This document shows positions 46,108 to 54,032 of a DNA stretch of 64,000 bases, one piece after another. How positions within the stretch are numbered: position 1 is the first letter of the stretch; each line of letters opens with the position of its first letter. The notes under the pieces were generated by a model, which was not told the DNA's origin, did not search any database, and saw nothing but the letters and a program-made list of their open reading frames with translations. Made by a program: the position numbers and the translations under genes. Origin of the DNA: Achromobacter sp. MFA1 R4 (lineage in GTDB: Bacteria; Pseudomonadota; Gammaproteobacteria; Burkholderiales; Burkholderiaceae_B); contig NZ_LT707065.1 of assembly GCF_900156745.1 (NCBI RefSeq), positions 3,596,001-3,660,000 on the forward strand, in the 5' to 3' direction.

Positions 46108-47315
46108 CCTCCCTGTTGATCCGCGCGCTGGCCAGCGCCGCGCTGGTCCTGCCGGCGTCCGCGGCGCTGGCCGCCGACCCATTTGCCGCGTGCCTGTCGC
46201 AGTTGCGCGGGCCCGCCTTGAAGGCCGGCGTCGCGGCCGCGACCTTCGACACGCATACCGCCGGGCTCGCGCCCGACATGGCGGTGATCGACCTGCTGGA
46301 CGCGCAGCCCGAATTCAAGACGCCCATCTGGGACTACATGGCGGGCCTGGTGGACGACGAGCGCGTGGCCGACGGGCAGGCCGGCATGGCGCGCTGGCAG
46401 GCCGAGCTGGAGCGCGCATCGCTGCGCTATGGCGTGGATCCGGCCACCATCGCCGCGGTGTGGGGCGTGGAAAGCAACTTCGGCCGCACCTTGGGCGGCC
46501 GGCCGCTCCTGACGTCCCTGTCCACGCTGTCGTGCTTCGGCCGGCGCCAGGCGTATTTCCGGGGCGAATTCTTCGCCACGCTCAAGATCATCCAGGACGA
46601 GCACATCGCGCCCGACCGCCTTGTCGGCTCCTGGGCGGGCGCGTTCGGCCAGACGCAGTTCATGCCGTCCACCTATCTGCGGCTGGCGGTGGACTTCGAT
46701 GGCGACGGCCGCCGAGACCTGGTCGACAGCGTGCCCGACGCGCTGGCGTCCACCGCCAACTTCCTGAAGCGCGCGGGCTGGAATCCGGCGCTGGCCTGGG
46801 GCTACGAGGTCAGGCTGCCCGCCGGGCTGGACACTGCCGGCGCGGGCCGCAAGAACAAGCGTCCGATGTCGTCCTGGGTAAAACAGGGCGTGACCCGCGC
46901 CGACGGCCAGCCCTTGCCGGGCGGCGACACGCCGGCCGGCCTGCTGCTGCCCGCGGGCCGCGGCGGCCCGGCGTTCCTGGTCACGCGCAATTTCGACGCC
47001 CTGTATTCCTACAACGCCGCCGAAAGCTATGCGCTGGCCATCGCGCATCTGTCCGACCGCTTGCGCGGCGGCGGTCCGTTCGTCCAGGCCTGGCCTACGG
47101 ACGACCCGGGCCTGTCGCGCGCCGAACGGCGCGAACTGCAGCGCCTGCTGATCGCCCGCGGCTATGACGTGGGCGAGCCCGATGGCATGGTCGGCGCCCG
47201 AACGCGCCAGGCCCTGCAGGCCGCGCAGCGCGAATTGGGCTTGCCGGCCGACGGGCGCGCGGGCCAGAAGGCGCTGAAGGCGCTGAGAGCATCGACGCCC
47301 CCGCCGAAAGGATGA
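46104..47315 (+). CDS. MltB-family lytic murein transglycosylase
   Basis: A 403-aa periplasmic enzyme that cleaves peptidoglycan glycan strands with 1,6-anhydro ring formation. Signal peptide (MTSLLIRALASAALVLPASA then ALAADP). The SLT_2 catalytic domain (about 25-330) has catalytic E123 in WGVESNFG and the family run SWAGAFGQTQFMPSTYL. A C-terminal peptidoglycan-binding domain (about 340-395) includes RGYDVGEPDGMVGARTRQAL. No lipobox is evident, so it is probably a soluble form. It is translationally coupled to the MOSC gene. Confidence 0.93.
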   Translation: MTSLLIRALASAALVLPASAALAADPFAACLSQLRGPALKAGVAAATFDTHTAGLAPDMAVIDLLDAQPEFKTPIWDYMAGLVDDERVADGQAGMARWQAELERASLRYGVDPATIAAVWGVESNFGRTLGGRPLLTSLSTLSCFGRRQAYFRGEFFATLKIIQDEHIAPDRLVGSWAGAFGQTQFMPSTYLRLAVDFDGDGRRDLVDSVPDALASTANFLKRAGWNPALAWGYEVRLPAGLDTAGAGRKNKRPMSSWVKQGVTRADGQPLPGGDTPAGLLLPAGRGGPAFLVTRNFDALYSYNAAESYALAIAHLSDRLRGGGPFVQAWPTDDPGLSRAERRELQRLLIARGYDVGEPDGMVGARTRQALQAAQRELGLPADGRAGQKALKALRASTPPPKG

Positions 47316-47431
47316 GCCGCCCGGCCTGATTTACAACTTTTGCAAAGTCGAGCCCGGCAGCGGGCGCACCGGCGCGCGCGACGCTTTTCGTCGGCCTATA
47401 CTGGTTTTCCGACTTTTCCAGGAGCGCGGCA
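47316..47431 (+). promoter_or_regulatory. Promoter region of the YidB-like gene
   Basis: A 116-bp gap with a -10-like TATACT at 47397-47402 but no clear -35. GGAGCG lies just before the start at 47432. Confidence 0.35.
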
Positions 47432-47845
47432 ATGAGCCTATTGGACACTTTGGCCTCGATGGCCGGCGGCGGTCAGCAGGGCGGATCGGCCTCGCTGTTG
47501 CCTGCATTGATTGAGCAACTGAACAAATATCCCGGCGGGCTGACCGGCCTGATCGCCAGCTTCCAGAAGGGCGGGCTGGGCGAGATCGTGGCCTCCTGGG
47601 TGGGAACCGGCCAGAATCTGCCCGTCAGCCCCAGCCAGCTCGGCGCGGTGCTGGAACCCGGCGTCGTGGACGAACTGGCCGCCAAGACCGGGCAGGACAC
47701 CACTTCCGTGCTGGATTCGCTGTCGGCCCTGCTGCCGCAACTGGTCGACAAGGCCACGCCGGAAGGTGCGGTGCAGCCCGGCCAGCAATTCAATCCGGCG
47801 GACCTGCTCGGCTCGCTGTCGGGCCTGTTCGGCAATCGCGGATAA
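47432..47845 (+). CDS. YidB-like DUF937 protein
   Basis: A 137-aa DUF937/YidB protein. The N-terminus is MSLLDTLASMAGGGQQGG, and the body has LIEQLNKYPGGLTGLIASFQ, GEIVASWVGTGQNLPVSPSQ and a C-terminal LLPQLVDKATPEG. It is predicted small, glycine-rich, helical and cytoplasmic. The function is unknown. Its stop codon is immediately followed in the same frame by the DUF4434 open frame (see that entry). Confidence 0.88.
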   Translation: MSLLDTLASMAGGGQQGGSASLLPALIEQLNKYPGGLTGLIASFQKGGLGEIVASWVGTGQNLPVSPSQLGAVLEPGVVDELAAKTGQDTTSVLDSLSALLPQLVDKATPEGAVQPGQQFNPADLLGSLSGLFGNRG

Positions 47846-47860
47846 GGGCAGGGCAGTCTC

Positions 47861-48850
47861 CTGGTACATCCGCAGATCAAGTCCCGCCTGCGCCGGCGCC
47901 TGTTCCAGGCGCTGGCCCTGGGCGCGCTGGCGCCGCTGGCCGCCTGCTCGCCGCCGCTGTCCCTGAACGCCACCTTTCTGCAGCTCTGGCGCAGCCACGC
48001 GGACCTGACGCCCGACGATTGGCGGCTGCGTCTGCGCAGCTTCCGGCGGCTGGGCTGCCGCGAGATCTTTCTGCAATGGACCGGGCTGGAAGGCGGGCGC
48101 CCGGACGACTGGATGGCGCCCGGGACGCTGCTGGACACCCTGTTCGACGAAGCCGCGCGCCAGGGGCTGGGCATCCACGTGGGCCTGCCCTACGACCAGC
48201 GCTGGTGGGACGTGCTGGCCCGCGCGGACACGACGTCGCTGGCCGCCTACCTGGATCAGACGCGCGCGCGCGGCATCGCCTACATGCAGCAATCCGGCTG
48301 GAACGAGCGCCGCGCGTTCCGCGGATGGTATCTGCCGTATGAGCTGGAGCAGTACAACTGGGCGGCCGCCGAACGCCAGGCGCTGCTGGTGCCGTGGCTG
48401 GACGCGCTGTCGCGCGCGGCCCAGGCCACCAGCCGCGGGGTCCCCTGCATTTCCACGTATCACAGCCGGTTGCCGGGCGAGGGATCGCTGGCGACGCTGT
48501 GGAGCCGCATCCTGGATCGCGTGGCCATCCATCCCATGATCCAGGACGGCGTGGGCGTGGCGGGCCCGGCCAACCTGCGCGCGCTGGCGCCGCTGCACGA
48601 CATGCTGCGGGCCCGCCACGCCTCGTTCGACCTCATCCTGGAACTGTTCGAGGAACTGCCCTCCGGCGCCACCGATGGCTCGACCTTCAAGGCGCGCTCG
48701 GCCGACTTCGAACGCGTGCGCGAGCAATGGGAAGTGGCCCGGGGCTATGGCGCCAAGCGCATCGTGGCTTTCGCGCTGGACCCCTGGGTCATCGACGACA
48801 CGCCCGAGGCGCGCGCGCTGATGCGGGCCTGGATGGACGCGCGGATCTGA
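47861..48850 (+). CDS. DUF4434 TIM-barrel lipoprotein; start codon unclear
   Basis: About 329 aa. A lipoprotein signal (RRRLFQALALGALAPLAAC, lipobox LAAC) is followed by a glycoside-hydrolase-like (beta/alpha)8 DUF4434 domain: FRRLGCREIFLQWTGLEG, GIHVGLPYDQRWWD, FRGWYLPYELEQYNWA and GAKRIVAFALDPWVIDD. The catalytic residues are not certain. No ATG, GTG or TTG exists in frame between the preceding TAA (47843-47845) and the signal peptide. The start given is CTG 47861, the best-spaced candidate after GGGCAGGGCAG. A first ATG at 48113 would remove the signal peptide and part of the barrel. It is convergent with the exopolysaccharide operon, whose last stop is 16 bp away. It might process that glycan, but it is not co-transcribed. 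Confidence 0.7.
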   Translation: MVHPQIKSRLRRRLFQALALGALAPLAACSPPLSLNATFLQLWRSHADLTPDDWRLRLRSFRRLGCREIFLQWTGLEGGRPDDWMAPGTLLDTLFDEAARQGLGIHVGLPYDQRWWDVLARADTTSLAAYLDQTRARGIAYMQQSGWNERRAFRGWYLPYELEQYNWAAAERQALLVPWLDALSRAAQATSRGVPCISTYHSRLPGEGSLATLWSRILDRVAIHPMIQDGVGVAGPANLRALAPLHDMLRARHASFDLILELFEELPSGATDGSTFKARSADFERVREQWEVARGYGAKRIVAFALDPWVIDDTPEARALMRAWMDARI

Positions 48851-48866
48851 AGCCGGCTGCGCAGCG

Positions 48867-49997
48867 TCAATGGAAGCTGCGGCCGATGATCTCCAGCATG
48901 ACCTCGTTGGTGCCGCCGAAGATGCGCAGCGCGCGCGCGTCGGCCCACGCGCGGCCGATGCCGACCTCGGCCATGTAGCCATAGCCGCCATAGAGCTGGA
49001 GCAGGTCATCCAGGATGCGGCCCTGCATCTCGGTGGCATTGAGCTTGGCGATCGCGGCCGTCGTGGCGTCCAGCTCGCCGTCCAGCATGCGCGCGAGGCA
49101 GTCGTCCAGGAAGACGCGCAGCATGGCGCTCTGGGCCCTTGCGTTGGCCAGCTTGAACCGCGTGTTCTGATAGTCGATCACGCGGCGTCCGAACACCTTG
49201 CGGTCGCGGGTGTATTGCGCGGCCTGTTCCAGCATGCCTTCCTGTGAGGCCGCCGCGCGCAGCGCGATCGCCAGGCGCTCGCGCGCCAGTTCGCGCGTCA
49301 TGATCTCGAACGCGGCATTGGGCGGGCCCAGCAGGCAATCGGCCGGCACGCGCGCCTCATTGAAGAACAGCTCGCAGGTGTCCTGGCTGTGCTGGCCAAT
49401 CTTGTGCAGCGGCGCGCCCTTCGTGTAGCCGGGCAGGCCTTCCTCCACGCAAAAGAGCGACAGCCCGCGGGCGCCCAGGTCGGGATCGGTGCTGGCCAGC
49501 ACGATGGCCAGTCCGGCGTTGACGCCATTGGTGATGAAGGTCTTCTGCCCGCTGAGCACGTAGTGGTCGCCGTCGCGCCGCGCGCGCGTCCGGATGGCCT
49601 TCAGATCGCTGCCAGCGTCCGGCTCGGTCAGCGCGATCGCGCCGATCGTCTCGCCGCGCGTCATGGCCGGCAGCCAGCGGGCCTTCTGCGCGTCGGTGCC
49701 GACGTTCAGCAGGTAGGGCGCGACCATGTCGGAATGGATCGAAAAGCCGATGCCCAGGAAGTTCGCGCGGGCCAGTTCCTCGATCACCACGGCGGCGTGC
49801 CCGAAGTCGCCGCCCGGCCCATAGGGATCCGGCAGCGCGCAATTGAGCAGTCCTTCTTCGCCCGCCCGCCGCCACAACGCGCGCGGCGTCACGCCGGCCT
49901 GCTCCCACTCGGCGTAGTGGGGAGCGATTTCGCTGGCGATGAAGCGCTTGACCTGGTCGCGGAAAAGTTCGTGGTCGTCCCGGAATACGCGGCGCAT
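48867..49997 (-). CDS. Acyl-CoA dehydrogenase family protein, last gene of the polysaccharide operon
   Basis: A 376-aa FAD-dependent acyl-CoA dehydrogenase. The family blocks are present: ALTEPDAGSDLKAIRTRA, GQKTFITNGVNAGL, RKVFGRRVIDYQNTRFKLA and LYGGYGYMAEVGIGRAWAD. The catalytic base is kept as E365 in the GGTNEVMLE run. The length is normal. It begins 10 bp after the AlgF-like gene and is plainly in the same operon. Family members oxidise CoA- or carrier-protein-bound acyl chains to 2-enoyl forms, and a subgroup oxidises prolyl-carrier protein to pyrrole. Its linkage to an AMP-ligase and carrier protein makes a tailoring role possible. Ordinary catabolism is the alternative. Confidence 0.9.
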   Translation of the reverse strand: MRRVFRDDHELFRDQVKRFIASEIAPHYAEWEQAGVTPRALWRRAGEEGLLNCALPDPYGPGGDFGHAAVVIEELARANFLGIGFSIHSDMVAPYLLNVGTDAQKARWLPAMTRGETIGAIALTEPDAGSDLKAIRTRARRDGDHYVLSGQKTFITNGVNAGLAIVLASTDPDLGARGLSLFCVEEGLPGYTKGAPLHKIGQHSQDTCELFFNEARVPADCLLGPPNAAFEIMTRELARERLAIALRAAASQEGMLEQAAQYTRDRKVFGRRVIDYQNTRFKLANARAQSAMLRVFLDDCLARMLDGELDATTAAIAKLNATEMQGRILDDLLQLYGGYGYMAEVGIGRAWADARALRIFGGTNEVMLEIIGRSFH

Positions 49998-50007
49998 GAG
50001 AGTCTTC

Positions 50008-50682
50008 CTATTTCTTGTAGGGGTCCGTGCCGCTGGCCTGGCCTTTCAGGACGGGCGCCTGCGGCGTGCCCGTGAGGAACAGGCTGTAGTGGTCGCCCGG
50101 CTGCAGGGCGGGCAGGGCAAGGGCTGGCGACACGGCCGCGCCGCAGCCGGCGACCAGCGTGGCGCTGACCGGGTTGATGGCGCGCGCGGCGGAACTGCCA
50201 GGATCGACGTCCTTGAACAGGACGGGGCCCGGCGGGCTGACCGCCAATTGTCCGGCGGCGCAGTCCGCCGCGAGGTTGTAGAAGCGCAGTTCCGCCTTCA
50301 GCGCATCCATCGCGCCGGCGCTGTCGTCGATGACGCTGAACGACAGCCTGCCGCCGTCGCGCCGCGGAACCAGTGTGCTGAACGTGTCGGGCGCGACCTG
50401 CAGCGTGCCCGCGAGCTTGCCGTCGATGCGCACGTCGAAGGGCTGGTTGCCCTTCACGATGGCGTAGGTGGTGGCCTGCCTGTCGGGGCCGATCTCCTGG
50501 ACCGGACCCTGCGCCACCTGCGCCTGCAGCGGATGCACGTGGGGATTGACCACACGCACGAAGGACGAGCCGGCGGGCGGGCGCGCGGCATAGAGTTGCG
50601 CCAGCACGCCTTCGGCGGCGGCGCTGGCGCAGGCGGCCGCCAGGGCGATGGCGAGGGCGAGGCGATGGGTCGTGCGTGTCAT
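50008..50682 (-). CDS. AlgF-like periplasmic accessory protein for glycan acylation
   Basis: A 224-aa exported protein. Signal peptide (RLALAIALAAACASAAA) is followed by the AlgF signature ALY/QLYAARPPAGSSFVRVVNP and a second beta domain ending GDHYSLFLTGTPQAPVLKG. In alginate systems AlgF is a periplasmic adaptor that couples AlgI/AlgJ to AlgX for O-acetylation. Here it follows a DltA-like ligase with an ATGA overlap, so it is likely the adaptor of the same modification machine. It is not identical to P. aeruginosa AlgF, which justifies the -like label. Confidence 0.82.
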   Translation of the reverse strand: MTRTTHRLALAIALAAACASAAAEGVLAQLYAARPPAGSSFVRVVNPHVHPLQAQVAQGPVQEIGPDRQATTYAIVKGNQPFDVRIDGKLAGTLQVAPDTFSTLVPRRDGGRLSFSVIDDSAGAMDALKAELRFYNLAADCAAGQLAVSPPGPVLFKDVDPGSSAARAINPVSATLVAGCGAAVSPALALPALQPGDHYSLFLTGTPQAPVLKGQASGTDPYKK

Positions 50683-52151
50683 GCTTGCTGCTCCGGTTTC
50701 TTGCTGAGGCGCGCTTCGAGGTACAGGCGTTCAAGCTGCTTGCGGTCCGCCTTGTCCGTGCTGGTGGTGGGAAAGCGCTGGCAGGCCAGCAGCTCGGAAG
50801 GAATCATGTAGGGTGGCAGGCGTCGGGCCAGCGTGTCTTTCCAGTCGGCGAGGTGCGCGGGCAGCGGCTGCAGGCCTGCCGGACCGCTCGCGGCCGGTTC
50901 CACGAACCCGATCAGCCGGACGATGGCCCCGTCGGGCCGGCGCAGCGCCACCGTCGCGCCGGCCCGCGCGCCGGGCAGGGCGGCAAGGGCGGCATCGATC
51001 TCGGCCAGCTCGATACGGTAGCCGTGCAGCTTGATCTGGTCATCGATGCGTCCGCAGAAGGTGACCCGTCCCTGCGCGTCCATCTCGCCCAGGTCGCCGC
51101 TGCGGTAGCCGCGCTTGCCGTCGCGCGTGAACATGCGCGTCGCGTTCAGGTCGGGACGGTTCAGATAGCCCCGCATGACATGGTCGCCCGCGATGCAGAT
51201 TTCGCCGTGCTCGATGAACACGTCGGCATAGGGCTTGGCGCGGCCGATCGGAAAAGGATTCGGCGCCGCCGCGCGCAGCGCCGGGTCGATCTCGACCCAG
51301 GTCGTGGAGCAAGTGGCCTCGGTCGGGCCATAGGAATTGACGATGCGGACCTGCGGAAAGCGCTGCCAGATTTCCTCGGCCAGGGCCGGCGTGAGCGACT
51401 CCGCGCCGAAGACGAACACGCGCAGGTCCGGCAGGTGGACGTGGTCGAAATCGGGATTGAAGAGCTGCTGCCGCACGAACGAGGGCGTGGACGCCCAGAC
51501 GCCGATGCGCGTGCCCGCCAGGTACTGCACGAAGCGGTCCCGCTGCGCGATGGTCTCGCGCGGGCACAGCACGCAGGCGCCGCCCAGCGTCAGCGCGCCG
51601 ACCCAGTTGAACAGCGAGAAATCGAAGCTGAACAGCATCTGGTCCATGAACACCGGCGCGGGGCCCAGCGCAAGGCAATCGCGTATCCACCCGGCAAAGA
51701 GCGCCACGCTCTCGCGGCCGATCTGCACGCCCTTCGGATCGCCCGTGCTGCCGGACGTGAACATGATGTAGGCCAGGCCGGCTTCGGCCAACGGGGACGC
51801 GTCGCCCGCGGGACTGAAAGACTGCGCCTGCGCGTCGTAGCGCAGGCCGGCGCGGACCAGCTCGCCGATGCGCGCGATGCGCTCGGGCGGGTTGATCACG
51901 TCCACCGGCACGAAGGGCAAGCCCAGGCGCAGGCAGCCCAGCATGGCCACCAGGAAGGCGGTCTCCTTGTGGCCGGAGATCACCAGCGGGACGTCGGACC
52001 GCGCGCCGGCGTCGCGCGCGGCCTTTTCCCACGCTTCGGTGGCCGCGCGCAGCGCGCCCCACGAGGTCGCGCCGCGCGCGTCCACCACGGCGATGGCGTC
52101 CGCGCCGCCCTGCGTATCCACGAATTCGCAGGCATTGAAATCGAAACGCAT
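50679..52151 (-). CDS. DltA-like AMP-forming ligase (carrier-protein loading enzyme)
   Basis: A 490-aa adenylating enzyme. P-loop FTSGSTGDPKG (131-141), SYGPTEAT with E279, GYRSGDLGEMD, KLHGYRIELAEID, and the C-terminal catalytic lysine K467 in TDKADRK. The overall sequence follows Gram-positive DltA (STPSFVRQQLFNPDF, RVFVFGAESLT), which loads D-alanine onto DltC. The residue aligned by eye to the DltA substrate-selecting cysteine (in FVQMCL) is Q229 here (FVRQQL), and F178 follows D177, so D-alanine specificity is not assured. The start 52151 is the first codon that gives the family N-terminus. It overlaps the AlgF-like gene. Confidence 0.88.
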   Translation of the reverse strand: MRFDFNACEFVDTQGGADAIAVVDARGATSWGALRAATEAWEKAARDAGARSDVPLVISGHKETAFLVAMLGCLRLGLPFVPVDVINPPERIARIGELVRAGLRYDAQAQSFSPAGDASPLAEAGLAYIMFTSGSTGDPKGVQIGRESVALFAGWIRDCLALGPAPVFMDQMLFSFDFSLFNWVGALTLGGACVLCPRETIAQRDRFVQYLAGTRIGVWASTPSFVRQQLFNPDFDHVHLPDLRVFVFGAESLTPALAEEIWQRFPQVRIVNSYGPTEATCSTTWVEIDPALRAAAPNPFPIGRAKPYADVFIEHGEICIAGDHVMRGYLNRPDLNATRMFTRDGKRGYRSGDLGEMDAQGRVTFCGRIDDQIKLHGYRIELAEIDAALAALPGARAGATVALRRPDGAIVRLIGFVEPAASGPAGLQPLPAHLADWKDTLARRLPPYMIPSELLACQRFPTTSTDKADRKQLERLYLEARLSKKPEQQA

Positions 52152-52176
52152 GGTCCGGCCCTCCGCTCGGCGCGCG

Positions 52177-52416
52177 CTAGGCGCGGCTGTGCTGCGCGAT
52201 GAAGGCGGCCAGCGTGTGCACCGATTCCAGGTGCACGTCGATCTCGGTGGGCGGAATCTTGCAGCCGAACTCACGCTCCACGGCGAGCGCCACGTCGACG
52301 GCGGCCAGCGAGTCGACCAGGCCCGATTCGATCAGCAGCGTGTCGGGGTCGACCTGGGTGAGGATGATGCCTTCGACGAGTTGCGCCACTTTGGCTTCGA
52401 TAGCGTTGATGTCCAT
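52177..52416 (-). CDS. DltC-like acyl/aminoacyl carrier protein
   Basis: A 79-aa carrier protein hidden inside a longer open frame. It starts MDINAIEAKVAQLVEGIILT. The phosphopantetheine-accepting serine is S36 in the SGLVDSLAAVD run, followed by VEREFGCKIPPTEID and a C-terminal HTLAAFIAQHSRA helix. The size and helix pattern are those of DltC-type carriers. It would be loaded by the adjacent ligase (25 bp downstream) and would hand its thioester to the MBOAT protein upstream. A phosphopantetheinyl transferase must act in trans. Confidence 0.9.
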   Translation of the reverse strand: MDINAIEAKVAQLVEGIILTQVDPDTLLIESGLVDSLAAVDVALAVEREFGCKIPPTEIDVHLESVHTLAAFIAQHSRA

Positions 52417-52442
52417 GGAATGCTCCGCGACCGTGTGTGCGG

Positions 52443-54023
52443 TCAGAATTGGAAGTAAAGGAACCGGGTTTCCTTGTGCAGGTTGACCAGGCAGAAAACC
52501 AGCAGCGCCAGCATGACCGCCATCCAGGCGAGGTTGGGGCGCCAGCGCATGAAGGCCTGCGGGGCCTCGTGCGGCTTGAAAAGGGCGGGCGACCAGCGGC
52601 CCAGGATCTGGTGCGAATTGGGCGTGAACCACGCGATGCCCAGCAGCACGGCGGCGTAGATGAACTGCAGGTGATGGCCGGCGACGAGGCGCCACGCATC
52701 GCCCGCCGCCAGGCCCGAGACATGCGTGGACAGGTCCAGCGCTTCCATGCCGCGCGCGCCCGCCATGCCCTGCAGCAGCAGCACCGCATCGCCCACCCCG
52801 TGGGCGCGGAAGAACGCCTGCGCGACCAGCACCGCGACAAAGGTCACCAGCACGCAGAGCGCGCGCGTGGCCGGATGGGTGTTGCGCGCCGCCGCGGGCT
52901 TGCGGCCCACCACGAAGATGCGCCACGCATGGTTCACCGACAGGTACATCGCGTGCAGCAGGCCGAACACGACAAACTGGAAGCCCGCTCCGTGCCACAC
53001 GCCCGCCAGCGTCATCGTGAAGAGCGTGGGCAACGCGATGCTGCCCGCAAAACCGCCCGGCGTCTTCAGGCCCGCCGAGCCCACCGGCAGGTTGCGGTTC
53101 GTGCGCCACTTGTTCACGGCCACCGCTACCGGGTAGTACAGATAGGCGGTGATGTAGCGCGTCAGCGTCATGTGCCAGCGTGCCCAGAATTCGATGATGT
53201 TGCCGGCCTTGTAGGGCGAATTGAAGTTCAGCGGGAAGCGGATGCCGAACATCTTGGCCAGGCCCAGCGCCATGTCCGAATAGCCCGAGAAATCGAAATA
53301 GAGCTGCAGCGCATAGCAGAGGCTGGCGCCCCACGCGCCGAAGAACTGCAGCTCGCCCGGCGCGGCGAACCCGGCATCCGCATACGGCGCGATGCCGTCG
53401 GCCAGCAGCACCTTCTTGGCCAGTCCGATCACGAACAGCATCGCACCCACCGACAGGTTCTCGGCCCGGAACCGGTAATTCTCCGGCTGCGCGAACTGCG
53501 GCATCATCTCTTTGTGGTGCAGGATGGGGCCGGCGATCAGGTGCGGAAAGAAGGTCACGAAGAGCACGTAGCTCAGCAGGCTGCGTTCCTTCACCACGCC
53601 CGCCTTGCAGTCCAGCAGGTAGCCGATCTGCGTGAACGTGAAGAACGAAATGCCCAGCGGCAGGATGATGTCGTCCGCCGTCGATGCCGTCATGCCCAGG
53701 TCGTTCAGGAAATTCAGCAGCGTCGCGAAATACTTGTAGTGAAACAGCAGCGCCAGGTCGGCGCCCACGCCCAGGCCCACGATCAGCCCTTGCAGCCGGG
53801 GCCGCCCGGCGTAGTGCAATATCAATTGGCTGACGATGTAATTGAAGGCGATGGAACCGGCCAGCAGCACGACGAACTGCGGATTCCACCAGCCGTAGAA
53901 GACCAGCGAGGTCAGGCACAGCCACAACGCCGCCAGCCGCACGTTCAGCGGCCCCAGCGCGTAGTACGCCGCCAGCGTGACGGGCAGGAAGATGAACAGG
54001 AACAGGTAGGAATTGAATAGCAT
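52443..54023 (-). CDS. AlgI/DltB-like MBOAT membrane acyltransferase
   Basis: A 526-aa membrane-bound O-acyltransferase with about ten or eleven helices. The family core is clear: YFDFSGYSDMALGLAKMFG, FWARWHMTLTRYI, and the catalytic region GVWHGAGFQFVVFGLLHAMY with H344 and H357. Close similarity to AlgI is seen in the N-terminus (MLFNSYLFLFIFLPVTLAAY). MBOAT proteins of this type pass an acyl group across the inner membrane to a periplasmic acyltransferase. Here the donor is probably the DltC-like carrier thioester encoded next door. It is co-transcribed, 9 bp after the SGNH gene. Confidence 0.93.
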   Translation of the reverse strand: MLFNSYLFLFIFLPVTLAAYYALGPLNVRLAALWLCLTSLVFYGWWNPQFVVLLAGSIAFNYIVSQLILHYAGRPRLQGLIVGLGVGADLALLFHYKYFATLLNFLNDLGMTASTADDIILPLGISFFTFTQIGYLLDCKAGVVKERSLLSYVLFVTFFPHLIAGPILHHKEMMPQFAQPENYRFRAENLSVGAMLFVIGLAKKVLLADGIAPYADAGFAAPGELQFFGAWGASLCYALQLYFDFSGYSDMALGLAKMFGIRFPLNFNSPYKAGNIIEFWARWHMTLTRYITAYLYYPVAVAVNKWRTNRNLPVGSAGLKTPGGFAGSIALPTLFTMTLAGVWHGAGFQFVVFGLLHAMYLSVNHAWRIFVVGRKPAAARNTHPATRALCVLVTFVAVLVAQAFFRAHGVGDAVLLLQGMAGARGMEALDLSTHVSGLAAGDAWRLVAGHHLQFIYAAVLLGIAWFTPNSHQILGRWSPALFKPHEAPQAFMRWRPNLAWMAVMLALLVFCLVNLHKETRFLYFQF

Positions 54024-54032
54024 GTCGGTTCG

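Noticed and set aside
50679-52416. Non-ribosomal peptide synthetase fragment
   Set aside because: The ligase and carrier are separate small proteins of DltA/DltC size, and no condensation or thioesterase domain is present.
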